Shown one piece after another: positions 10,488-17,972 of a DNA stretch of 64,000 nucleotides (position 1 is the first letter of the stretch; every line of letters begins with the position of its first letter). The translations under genes were made by a program, and so were the position numbers. Under the pieces are notes generated by a model, which ran no database searches, had not been told where the DNA came from, and saw only the letters and a program-made list of their open reading frames with translations. This DNA is from Sulfolobus islandicus Y.N.15.51 (lineage in GTDB: Archaea; Thermoproteota; Thermoprotei_A; Sulfolobales; Sulfolobaceae), in contig NC_012623.1 in assembly GCF_000022485.1 (NCBI RefSeq), forward strand, positions 2,320,501-2,384,500, read 5' to 3'.

Positions 10488-10996
10488 CAATTAAAGAGAT
10501 AAGAAGGTTTTATCCAGAATTTGCTATAATAGGAAGATTTGCAAGAAACTTTTACGCTAATCCTGAAACTACCCTCGATATAGATTTTATAGCGAATTTA
10601 GATGATGTCGAAAGATTGGCAGAATTCATAGAACATATATCATCTCATTATGAAATATTTCCTAATGACGTAGGACATTGGCAATATAAGATAATTATTA
10701 AAGGTGTAAGGGTTGACCTTGTAAAACCACCTCAATATAAGTTCGATGACGAGGTAATATCGAGGAGAAGAATAGTAAGAATTGAAGGAGTGGGCGAGGT
10801 TCCAATATTATCTCCGGAAGATTTAGTAACTCTTTATGTAGTAGCGTCTATAAATAGGGGAGTTAAAGATCTGATTAAGGCTAAAGATATAATTATCTAT
10901 TCTTTAGCAAAACACGACTTTAATGAAGATTATTTCCTGAGGAAATGTGAAGAAAATAGCGTAAAGGCGTTATGTTTGACTCTCCTCTCTAACTAA
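10448..10996 (+). CDS. AbiEii/MenT-like nucleotidyltransferase domain protein
   Basis: A 182-residue protein with a minimal nucleotidyltransferase core. The AIIGRFARNFY helix (counterpart of the GG/GS-R motif) is followed by TTLDIDFIAN, whose DxD aspartates bind metal. A third acidic strand is seen in KGVRVDLVKPP, and the PEDLVTLYVVAS helix is typical of AbiEii-like proteins. The start is a TTG inside the preceding gene. This family includes toxins that nucleotidylate tRNA or proteins, as well as uncharacterised housekeeping members. The compact two-gene layout favours a toxin-antitoxin role. Confidence 0.65.
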   Translation: MEIEWKYKNAFRIAIKEIRRFYPEFAIIGRFARNFYANPETTLDIDFIANLDDVERLAEFIEHISSHYEIFPNDVGHWQYKIIIKGVRVDLVKPPQYKFDDEVISRRRIVRIEGVGEVPILSPEDLVTLYVVASINRGVKDLIKAKDIIIYSLAKHDFNEDYFLRKCEENSVKALCLTLLSN

Positions 10997-11019
10997 TTAC
11001 GGACTTACATTACATTTAA

Positions 11020-11385
11020 CCCTAGACCCCAAATTCATCACCCCGAAAATAATTCAAGGGAGTTAAAAAGTGGATAAAATAATTTAACTAAATATTCTTG
11101 CAAAGTAGTAATATTATCTTGCAAGAGCAAGATAGTTAGGAGTAAGCGGAAGTCTTCCTTGCTCGTTGTCCCCTTGAGGAGCAAGTATAGTGTATAGATT
11201 AACATTGCTAGTACGAAGATGAACAAGCGGAATAGCCAACTCCTTGATGAGGTAAAGATTAAGAAAGACTTGATTAACTTGTATGATGTTTCTATTGGCG
11301 TCATAACCTTGTCATACCATTTCACAACAATACTCCTATTTACATCTAGATTTGTCCCCTTTGCCAAGTACTCCTTTTCCCTTAT
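11020..11385 (-). mobile_element. ISH3-like IS, 3' fragment with one terminal repeat
   Basis: This stretch is nearly identical to the right part (transposase C-terminus and end) of the complete element at 20553-21719. It starts with the terminal CCCTAGACCCC and runs through a transposase frame from 11038 (ending NSLELFSG). It stops abruptly in the KEYLAKG region where the IS110-type left end begins. It is therefore a remnant truncated by IS110 insertion or a later deletion. Confidence 0.85.
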
Positions 11386-11858
11386 ATAAAACATATTAGT
11401 CAGATCTTTGTAATATAGATCTAACTGGGGTGTAGGCCGTACTAACCCCTGGGAGTGAAGCTCGGTTGTTAGCTTGGCTACCTCCCAATTCGAACTGGAA
11501 GTTGGGCTTAAAGCCCGAATAAAACATAAGATTTGGAGGCCCCAGTTGCAGGAATAGATGTATCAAAAGACAAACTAGTCGTGTATTTCCAAGGTAAATT
11601 CTACGAGTTTACTAATGATAGGCAAGGTTTTGAGAGAGTAAAGCAAGTCTTGCAAAAGGGTTGTAAAGTCGGTATTGAGAGTAATGGAGTTTATCACATT
11701 AACTTGGCTAAATACTTGGGTAAGGAGTATGATGTTAGGGTTATTAATCTCTTAGTACTCAAGAAGTTTAAGGACTTTAGAGGTAAGAAGAGTGACAAGA
11801 ATGATGCTAAAAAGCTTGCAGAACTAGTTGCTAATATGGGTAGTGAGTTAACAAAATG
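11386..11858 (+). mobile_element. IS110-family element, left-end fragment
   Basis: The fragment begins with a conserved left-end sequence (CTTATATAAAACATATTAGTC minus its last base) that is also present, inverted, at 29451-29472. It contains a structured non-coding region and the N-terminal 108 codons of an IS110 transposase. It stops within the transposase where the truncated ureG sequence begins. The right half is missing, so the element cannot move by itself. Confidence 0.75.
11398..11517 (+). ncRNA. Candidate IS110 bridge RNA (copy B)
   Basis: Between the IS110 left terminus and the transposase start is a sequence that can fold into ordered hairpins. First comes a 5' stem with AGTCAGATCT and AGATCTAACT arms. 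Next is a GGGG...CCCC stem enclosing about 15 bases, then GGGAG...CTCCC enclosing about 26 bases, and last a GGGCTTAAAGCCC hairpin. IS110 elements are known to encode a bridge RNA with a target loop and a donor loop in this non-coding end. The 5' stem covaries with two other copies in this window (see 17615-17725 and 29359-29451). Loop roles are inferred. Confidence 0.55.
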
Positions 11859-11859
11859 A
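11533..11859 (+). pseudogene. IS110 transposase, N-terminal fragment
   Basis: The frame reads VAGIDVSKDKLVVYF, the DEDD/RuvC-like first motif of IS110 transposases. It continues through GIESNGVYHINLAKYL and RGKKSDKNDAKKLAELV, the second conserved block. After residue 108 it runs into unrelated urease accessory sequence. The C-terminal serine domain is lost, so this is a relic. Confidence 0.85.
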
Positions 11860-12352
11860 CGTAGTTTCACCACATGACGCAATAGTAATTTACAAGGAAT
11901 TAGTTGAAAAGGAAAAGTTGCTCCCAAAAGAGAATTTATTAGGTCTAGTAACTGGTGGTTGCCCTCACACAGCAATTAGAGAAGACCCGTCACTCAATTT
12001 AAGAGTATTAGAAGTACTTCAGAATAAGGAGATTGACATGGTATTTATCGAAAGTGGTGGAGATAACGTAATGTCAACTTTCAGCCCGCTCTTAGCTGAT
12101 TATACTATATTCATATTAGATACCTCTGCTGGCGATAAATATCCTGGAAAAGGTGGACTTGGAATTAGTGAAAGCGATTTGTTAGTAATAAATAAGATCG
12201 ACCTAGCCCCTTATGTAAATGCAAACCTAGAAAATATGAGGGAAGATGCCGTTAAGGTCAGAAAGCACAAGCCAACAGTATTCGTGAGTCTAAAGACAAT
12301 GGAAGGGATTGACGAGCTTATAAAAACCTTAGATAAGGAGTTAGGAATTTGA
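11855..12352 (+). pseudogene. ureG: Urease accessory GTPase UreG, N-terminus lost
   Basis: The reading frame opens right at the IS110 junction with NDVVSPHDA and contains hallmark UreG segments: the metal-binding [14 protein letters not shown], then FIESGGDN, and the G4-type NKIDLAP. UreG normally has about 40 more residues before the ND segment, including the P-loop. These are missing here, so GTP hydrolysis should be impossible. The first usable start is the ATG at 11918, deep in the protein. ureD follows with a four-base overlap (TTGA). No urease structural genes are present upstream; they were probably removed by the IS-mediated rearrangement. Confidence 0.85.
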
Positions 12353-12945
12353 AAAGTCACTTAGTGATTAGAAATAATGTCGTACAGAGCAGTGGTGTTC
12401 TAGGCGCTATACAAATAGGAGATAAGATGATAGTACTAACTAACCCCTCAGAAGTATTGGCTAATAACGACGAGTTAACATTTGACATTAATGTAAGGGG
12501 AAAGATACTCACTGATCAAGCGTATACTAAGGTTTTGAGTAGCTCCAATGTGAAAATAAGTGTCAACATGGAGATGGAGGATTCCTCTTACTTCCCTCAT
12601 CCCGTTCTATTCTACAATAATGCCAATTTTGAAATGGTCACTGAAATAAGGAGTAAAGGTAAGAATAGTGTTGTTGAAGCCTTCATTCTGGGTAGAAGAG
12701 GAAGTGGAGAGAAGTTCGTTAAGGGTAAGATTAACGCCATTACTAAGATATATTCTGAACACGGTTTGATAGCATATGATGTGTTTAGGGTAAACGATGA
12801 GGATTACCTCGACCTTATAGGTAATGATGCCTTGCTTACAGTTTATTATATTGAGGATGGCGAATTGGCATCGTTTACTAGGGAGATTTTGAGTTATAAA
12901 GATGTCTTTAAGGAGTGGAGTAAAATAACGGGAATATGGTTTTAA
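12349..12945 (+). CDS. ureD: Urease accessory protein UreD/UreH-like
   Basis: A 198-residue protein following ureG' with a TTG start overlapping its stop. Features seen are [20 protein letters not shown] near the N-terminus, then [11 protein letters not shown] (the family's TQSxTKV-like segment) and [15 protein letters not shown], consistent with UreD, the scaffold that delivers UreG and UreF to apo-urease. It is shorter than most bacterial UreD proteins but comparable with compact archaeal ones. With ureG beheaded and no urease genes nearby it is probably an orphan on its way to decay. Confidence 0.7.
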   Translation: MKSHLVIRNNVVQSSGVLGAIQIGDKMIVLTNPSEVLANNDELTFDINVRGKILTDQAYTKVLSSSNVKISVNMEMEDSSYFPHPVLFYNNANFEMVTEIRSKGKNSVVEAFILGRRGSGEKFVKGKINAITKIYSEHGLIAYDVFRVNDEDYLDLIGNDALLTVYYIEDGELASFTREILSYKDVFKEWSKITGIWF

Positions 12946-12991
12946 CTTGAGTCTAAATCTTTTTGTCCCTCCGTTTAAATTACTAATAATA

Positions 12992-13126
12992 ATGAGCATT
13001 GACATAAAGATTATAGAAGAGACGTTGAAAAGGGCAAATGAGATTATGGATTGGCATGTAGATCCATTAAGTAAGGAACCAGCTTATAAGATGTTAAAGG
13101 CTTCGATTAGAAAATTTCCTTATTGA
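12992..13126 (+). CDS. Possible 44-residue small protein
   Basis: An ATG preceded by a TATA-like CGTTTAAATT stretch at about -18 opens a 44-codon frame. It reads MSIDIKIIEETLKRANEIMD and ends near ASIRKFPY. It is amphipathic helical in character. No family is recognised. It could be an intact microprotein or the start of a lost gene, since decayed sequence follows. Confidence 0.35.
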   Translation: MSIDIKIIEETLKRANEIMDWHVDPLSKEPAYKMLKASIRKFPY

Positions 13127-13360
13127 GTGTATGATTCCATTAGAGCTTTTTAACCATGATAGTTTATTTTCTCTTAATGTTATTATGCCTTTAGTGATAC
13201 ATTAAGAGCTTTTTAATATATCTACTTTAACTACCAGTAAAATAAGGGAACTGTAAATGACAAATAAAAGATGATAAGAAATAATGAAAGGAACCCTTTT
13301 TAATTGATTAATAGATAGAAAGAATTGGGGAAGAAATATAATAGAAGAAATAAGAAATAA

Positions 13361-13528
13361 ACTCTTACAAAAAGTGACATAAATATTGTTAAACAAACCA
13401 TATCTACACTAGATAGATATGGGGAAGAAATAACTAAAAGAATGTACAATATACTCTTTACAAAATATCCAGAATTAAAAGAATTATTTAGAAATACATC
13501 GCCAGATCAACATAAGAAATTAGCCTAA
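13361..13528 (+). pseudogene. Globin (flavohaemoglobin-type) N-terminal relic
   Basis: An open frame without a start codon translates to LTKSDINIVKQTISTLDRYG, then EEITKRMYNILFTKYPELK, then ELFRNTSPDQHKKLA before a stop. The HGEEIT-like, FY.xLF and HPEL.xLFN-type pattern is the A-to-C helix region of bacterial single-domain globins and flavohaemoglobins. The rest of the haem pocket is absent. It lies in a decayed stretch between the urease relic and vapB. I recognise the family by motif; no database comparison was made. Confidence 0.6.
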
Positions 13529-13623
13529 AGTCCATACTATCCCGTTAAAGGAAGTGTATTAGTAAATATTAAATGAACTTGTCAATTGATGATAGTGCTT
13601 TTGACGTGGTTAGCATGTAGTAG

Positions 13624-13791
13624 TTCATTTTCAAAAGTGTTTTATGCCTCGATGATAAATTCGTTGTAGGTGACCGGACTGTTGTAGTACTCGATCTACG
13701 GTTCCATAAGCATGGGTACTACATGGTCCAGGCTCCCTTTGAGTATTACTCCACCTTTAAGTTGAAGAGAAAATTCAAAATTTGTCAGTAA
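13624..13791 (+). pseudogene. Unidentified protein fragment
   Basis: A stop-bounded frame of 55 codons without a convincing start reads FIFKSVLCLDDKFVVGD, then VVVLDLRFHKHGYYMVQAPF and EYYSTFKLKRKFKI. The composition is protein-like, unlike random A+T-rich sequence. It may be a piece of a TnpB-type protein, related elements being abundant nearby, but no diagnostic motif is visible. Confidence 0.35.
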
Positions 13792-14055
13792 TTTATTTTT
13801 CTTTTGAATAATTATCCACAAACTTATACATAGATTTATTCAATTATTTCCGCTTGGGACATTCTCCTACGGTTGCAAACTCAAGTCTATTAAAGGCGAA
13901 GCACGTAGTGCCTCTCAACTAAGATTAAAACTTTACCACGCCTCAAAGAGGCGAAACTTGTTCTTCATTTTGTAACACCTCTCCTCTTTTAATCTGCGAT
14001 ACAGTCTTCAATCTATATCGACAGATTTATATTTGCCATAAACGTAAAATATATT
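13792..14055. other. Non-coding stretch before vapB
   Basis: No gene is supported here. There is a small perfect hairpin, CGCCTC-AAA-GAGGCG (13939-13953), in a locally G+C-richer patch that resembles IS605-type element ends. A TATA-like TTTATATTT at about 14026-14034 is suitably placed for vapB. Confidence 0.4.
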
Positions 14056-14277
14056 ATGAAAATGGTATACAGTTTAAGGATAGATAAAGAATTACGTGAG
14101 GAGATGGAAAAGTACGACATAAAGTGGAATGAAGAGATAGAGGGTTTCATAAGGAAAAGGCTTGAGGAATTGAAAAAAGAGGAGATTCTAAAGAGGATTA
14201 ATGAGATCCTTTCAACCATGCCGGAAACTAATTCAAGTAGTGCGGAAATGGTGAGGGAAGATAGGGATAATAATTGA
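14056..14277 (+). CDS. vapB: VapB-type antitoxin
   Basis: A 73-residue protein. An N-terminal ribbon-helix-helix-like segment (MVYSLRIDKELREEMEKYD) is followed by helices (EEIEGFIRKRLEELKKEEIL) and an acidic tail ending MVREDRDNN, a standard ending for crenarchaeal VapB antitoxins. The product would bind DNA and neutralise the adjacent PIN-domain toxin. Its 3' end overlaps the PIN coding frame by 17 bases. Confidence 0.85.
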   Translation: MKMVYSLRIDKELREEMEKYDIKWNEEIEGFIRKRLEELKKEEILKRINEILSTMPETNSSSAEMVREDRDNN

Positions 14278-14662
14278 TGCTTCAGTTATAGCAAAATACG
14301 TGACTAAGGAGAAGGGATGGAATAGAATTACGGAGTTACTAAAGGATAGTGAAACTCTAGATCTGGCGCTAGTAGAAGTTTCCAATGTTATTTGGAAGAA
14401 AGTGGTGTTAACAAACGAGATTACTCTACAGGATGCCAATAAGGCGATTATGATTATTAAGGAATATCTACCTCAATTGCTGACTGTAAATAAAAGCGTT
14501 AAACTCTTGGAAAGAGCTATAGATATCTCTATAAGGGAAAAACTGACTATATACGACTCGCTATATATTGCCTTAGCGGAAAGCAAGAGAAGTAAATTAT
14601 TAACCAGCGATAAAAAGCAATATGAGGTTGCAAGAAAATACGTGGACTCGGAATTATTTTAG
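14261..14662 (+). CDS. vapC: VapC PIN-domain toxin with no canonical start before its first catalytic Asp
   Basis: The PIN frame is open from 14261 and reads IGIIIDASVIAKYV, then ALVEVSNVIWKK, IYDSLYIALAE and LLTSDKK, supplying the acidic residues of a PIN ribonuclease. The first ATG/GTG/TTG in frame is the GTG at 14300, which lies after the essential first Asp. An ATA codon stands at 14261, exactly where homologues would begin, right after an in-frame TGA. The gene may use ATA as a start, or it may be inactivated by an ATG-to-ATA change. It overlaps vapB as in intact modules. Confidence 0.75.
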   Translation: MGIIIDASVIAKYVTKEKGWNRITELLKDSETLDLALVEVSNVIWKKVVLTNEITLQDANKAIMIIKEYLPQLLTVNKSVKLLERAIDISIREKLTIYDSLYIALAESKRSKLLTSDKKQYEVARKYVDSELF

Positions 14663-14708
14663 ACTAAGACCTAAATTGTGCAGGAAAGAAAATTTTAACT
14701 GATAATAT

Positions 14709-14885
14709 ATGATAGTGTTACTTGATCTTACAAAGGTTTTGAAGACTATAGCTTTCACTAACGTTTATCACAAGATAAATAGGGTAATATATTCACCAGA
14801 AATATGTGTTTTGTTATTAATAAATAATAACAGTAAGAAGGGGAAGAAGTTTTCCCTGAAATATGGGAAAAGTGTATATATTTAG
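14709..14885 (+). CDS. Doubtful 58-residue ORF
   Basis: This frame starts MIVLLDLTKVLKTIAFTNVY and ends KYGKSVYI. It lies between vapC and the TnpB element. No family is recognised, and there is no strong promoter. It is kept only as a possibility. Confidence 0.2.
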   Translation: MIVLLDLTKVLKTIAFTNVYHKINRVIYSPEICVLLLINNNSKKGKKFSLKYGKSVYI

Positions 14886-14894
14886 CTGACTTTC

Positions 14895-14950
14895 TCACCG
14901 CCCTGAAAGGGCGATGATCCCCCTTCCAGAGGGATCATCGTTCCCACCAT
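14895..14950 (-). ncRNA. Candidate TnpB guide-RNA scaffold at the element right end
   Basis: Two perfect hairpins, CGCCCT-GAA-AGGGCG (14899-14913) and CGATGATCCC...GGGATCATCG (14912-14940), abut the 3' end of tnpB. TnpB proteins are known to use an RNA made from the 3' part of the gene and the right end, with flanking DNA as guide. A truncated copy of the same end survives at about 28110-28136. Confidence 0.45.
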
Positions 14951-16078
14951 CAATTCGGGTTTACATCTCTCATCTGGTGGGCAGACGAGAGGGCCAGAGA
15001 CCCCCTCCCGTTTAAATTCATAACTGCAATAACATCACGATCATTCTCATAACCACATGAACACCTAAACCAACGATATCCTTTTTCTTCCATCCTTTTA
15101 CCACACTTAGGACACGAAACAGAAGAATAGCTAGGGTTAACATACTGAACTAGAATACCGTGCTTTCTAGCTTGCCAAACAATCCAATATTGAATCCTAC
15201 GATACTGCATCAGATACAACTTATCCCTAAACTCCTTAGGTAATCTATCTACGTTCTTGACAAGATTCTTGAGACTCTCTAGCTTGATGACGTTGGCACC
15301 AAAATCTTCAGCAATTTCAACAAACCCACTTCCCCACTTTTCTAGCGAAATCCTCCTAGCCTTTTGATTGAAAGAACGAATCCTATGAAGGATCCTCTTA
15401 TTCTCCCTCCACCTCTTTGGGTACTTTCCTTGTAGGCTTTCAGCCAATGACTTCCAGTGATGAACCTCGTGCAAACGAGTTGAAATCCTAATATAATGTG
15501 TATTGTCCTTCCCTACAACTATCTCGCTCATGTTAATATCAACAGCAACACTTTCCTTTGGCTCAACATTCTCCAACGGTTTCTCAAAAACCACTTTTAG
15601 GAAAGCCTTCCCATCCTTAACCACTAGCCTCCTTCATCCTCTAGTTTACATACTCCCTCAAGTTCCTAGGATAACCTAGAATTGGTAGCCCTCCGACACC
15701 AGCAATCCTAACAGTCATTTTTTCGAAGTCCACATTATAACTTGCTTTAGGAGTTAGCCAAACTGTTGGCTTATATACTCTCGGAAACCTACCCTTTTTA
15801 GGATTATTGTACCAACCCTTGTACACTGAGAGGGCATCCCTATAACAATCCTCGGCAACCTTTGATGGTAGATTATATTCCTCTCTTAACCTCGTGTACA
15901 ACTCCTCATGGACTTTTCCTAACACTTTCTTTTCATTAGGATTTGGAACATTTTCTTTCAACCAGAATAGGGTGAAGCGTATTGCCTTTACATAGTTATT
16001 AACAAGGGCTAGGAGGGAATGAGATAGGGCGATCTTCATAGAAACAGTAGCTCTGATCGCCTTAATCCTCCTATCCAT
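14950..16078 (-). pseudogene. tnpB: TnpB RNA-guided endonuclease, split by stop and frameshift
   Basis: The N-terminal part (16078-15641, starting [15 protein letters not shown]) ends at a TAG after REYVN. The C-terminal part (15624-14950) resumes in another frame with [16 protein letters not shown]. All catalytic elements are present in the second part: RuvC Asp in VAVDINMSE, Glu in KLESLKNL, and the Asp in [17 protein letters not shown]...CSCG zinc ribbon lies between the last two. Reading across the junction needs both readthrough of the TAG and a frame change, so the gene is probably dead. It ends within the hairpin-rich right end. Confidence 0.85.
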
Positions 16079-16160
16079 TAAGGAAATTTAGAAAAAGAAG
16101 TATTTAAATATAAGGGGGCTATCCATCCCCGCTAGGGAGGCTTTCCTCCCCCTTAACCTC

Positions 16161-16456
16161 CAATTTTAGTAACAAACAGTGAAGCTAAAGTCTCAATTAA
16201 TAACGGTTAGAGAAGCTTAGGTCTGGCGTGAACGAGAAAATTAAGTGAAAATAGGAAGTAGGCAAGGGAAAAAGATATTGTTTTTCCGCTCTTCTCTTTC
16301 TTTGTTAATCGTTACAGCTAGTCCAATTATTACAAGTGAGACTGTAACGCTTCTACGTAACTACTAGTTAGTTTTAATCAATTCTAAATATCGTTTTGAT
16401 GTGAGTTTATGTTTATATATTATTACTAATGTGTTTTTTATTAATGATCTCCCAAC
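16161..16456. other. Intergenic DNA without a recognisable gene
   Basis: This is an A+T-rich spacer between two transposon relics. No coding frame or structured element could be supported. Confidence 0.4.
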
Positions 16457-16620
16457 TGATGACGGGCACTGCTCACGAGGTTCTTGGGGGTGATAAAAGT
16501 GTGGATGGGAGGGTAGTGGCGTTCAGTAATAAATCTTTCGCTCAAACTTCAAGCATAGTACTAGCTAACATTGCCACGTGGGTCCTTTCAACCCACGTGA
16601 CGATTCGGGAGAGGGCTTAC

Positions 16621-17595
16621 TTATTTAGGCTCATAAGGCCTATTATTATACCATACACTCCAAACAACCCTTGCCAACTTCCTAGCCAAAGCAACATACA
16701 ACTTCCTACCTTTCAACCTATCCTTGTGTGTCTCATAAAACTTCAATAAGGTTGGATTCCTAGAATAATTCCTCACTGCCAAAAAGTAGAACAAGCTACG
16801 CAAGTACTTATTACCCCTCTTGGAAATCCCCCTACTTATTACAGCTCTTCCACTCCTCTCAACTACGGGATCTAAACCGCAATAAGCCACAAAGGACTCT
16901 GGTTTAGGAAAACGCTTAACATCACCAACAATACCAATAATAATACCAGCTGCAAGCTTCCCAACATCTGATATAGTCAATAGGACATGATCTTGAGGAA
17001 CTTGCCCTTCAATCATCCTCCTAACCTCCTTCAACCTCTCTTGAATCTCAAGGAGGTTTTTAGCCAAGATTTTGATCTCCTCAAGCACTATTGGCGTGTA
17101 TTCAAGTTGGTAGAGCTCTTCTCGTGTAAAATCTCCTTTCGCAAGTCTTTCCAACCTATCCTTGTTTACCTTATCGTTATCACCTACTAAGAATTATGCC
17201 CTCTTTAACCTATTCTTGTATTTCGTCTCTATGTCCTTTAGGAAGAGTGTTGTCATTTCCTTTAAGGGGTTGTAATCTTACTCCTTAGCCTTGTTAACCA
17301 TGTTTTCTAATTTTTCTGCATCGTAAAAATCTGTTTTCTTTCCCCTAAGCTCTTTTTCTCCTGATAACACGTTTGGGCTGACTTGTAGTACTTTTATCCC
17401 TTTCTCCTTGAAGTATTGTGAAGGCCTTATTGCGTATACTCCGGTAGGCTCTAGGACTATTACGCAAGGTTTCATCTTGAGGATTTCCTCATAACCCTTC
17501 TTACTGTTCTCGTATCTTCTCACCCTCCCCCTGCTAGTTATTAAATGTTCTTTTGATATATCTATTCCTATTACCCCTACCTCTTTGTCACACCT
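16621..17595 (-). pseudogene. IS110 transposase with two in-frame stops
   Basis: The N-terminal RuvC-like domain (VIGIDISKEHL, VLEPTGVYAI, RGKKTDFYDAEKL) ends at a TAA (17278-17280). A second TAA lies at 17194-17196 in the same frame. After it comes the C-terminal Tnp_20-type domain (ISDVGKLAAGIIIGIVGDV, FVAYCGLDPVVERSG, ISKRGNKYLRSLFY) with the catalytic serine region. The frame is otherwise intact, so two nonsense mutations are the only lesions. No clear ATG marks the start. Confidence 0.85.
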
Positions 17596-17614
17596 ATATT
17601 CGTGAATTTTATCA

Positions 17615-17725
17615 CAATGTTCAGTCCGACGGTAGGGGTTAGTCACGCCCGTAGCCGAAGACTTTGCTTCAGAACTCACGTCGACCATGTTTCCCCAGTC
17701 GAGGAGAGTATTACTCTCCCCGACT
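17615..17725 (-). ncRNA. Candidate IS110 bridge RNA (copy C)
   Basis: On the minus strand the left end forms a 12-base-pair stem, AGTCGGGGAGAGT against ACTCTCCTCGACT, with loop AAT. A GGGG...CCCC stem then encloses an inner CTGAAG/CTTCGG hairpin. The 5' stem has a different sequence from copies A and B but keeps pairing and the flanking AGTC/GACT and GGGG. This base-pair covariation supports a structured RNA. Confidence 0.55.
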
Positions 17726-17972
17726 AATAAACCTATATAGGCGTTTCCCTCGACCAGCCCCAATGATTTAAGGGTGACAGTGTATGATCCCTTAGGAGGG
17801 GTGCCCGTGGCGGAATTAGAAGTAATTAAAAGTTAAGGATAAGTTACGCCACAAGTAAACACTACATACTATCCCAAGAAGTTCATTATAGGATCAATGA
17901 GTCGCTCTGGAAAATACTGAAAGCATCTTATTCACTAATTGATATGAAAGTTTACTAATAAAAAGGTTTACC

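Larger units (their letters stand above)
14889..16160 (-). mobile_element. IS605/IS1341-type element carrying only tnpB
   Basis: The element comprises a split tnpB on the minus strand flanked by hairpin-bearing ends and no TnpA. Its right end (14889-14945) has two hairpins. The left side (about 16110-16155) has a GGGG...CCCC and GGGAGG...CCTCCC pair. Such solo tnpB elements are common in Sulfolobales and depend on a TnpA supplied in trans. Boundaries are approximate because this family has no terminal inverted repeats. Confidence 0.65.
16524..17745 (-). mobile_element. IS110-family element, full length, defective transposase
   Basis: Comparison with the uninterrupted copy at 9690-10146 defines the insertion: GGCGTT (16518-16523) repeats as GGCGTT (17740-17745), giving a unit of 1222 bp. 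There are no terminal inverted repeats, as expected for IS110. The minus strand runs from left end (candidate bridge RNA) through transposase to right end. The left terminus CTATATAGGTTTATTAGTC parallels the other two IS110 left ends in the window. Confidence 0.75.
16457..17856 (+). pseudogene. TnpB-like remnant (copy 2), interrupted by an IS110 element
   Basis: Bases 16457-16523 match the MTGTAHE...VDGRVV part of the remnant at 9690-10146, with an internal deletion. The continuation (TCCCTCGACCAGCCCC and the tail up to TTACGCCAC) is found at 17746-17856. Removing 16524-17745 restores the order seen in copy 1. This second copy was therefore already a relic or became one when the IS110 element landed. 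Confidence 0.65.

Noticed and set aside
17640-17690. GGTCGA in the IS110 RNA matching the complement of TCGACC next to the insertion site, as a target guide
   Set aside because: The match is only six bases and is not adjacent to the GGCGTT core, so it is likely coincidental.
17596-17763. Upstream part of the IS110 transposase frame as coding
   Set aside because: It spans the structured left end and host DNA outside the element; conserved transposase sequence begins only at about 17577.
9690-17856. An integrated virus or plasmid in the accessory zone
   Set aside because: No integrase, replication or structural genes; the region is explained by overlapping IS remnants and decayed chromosomal genes.
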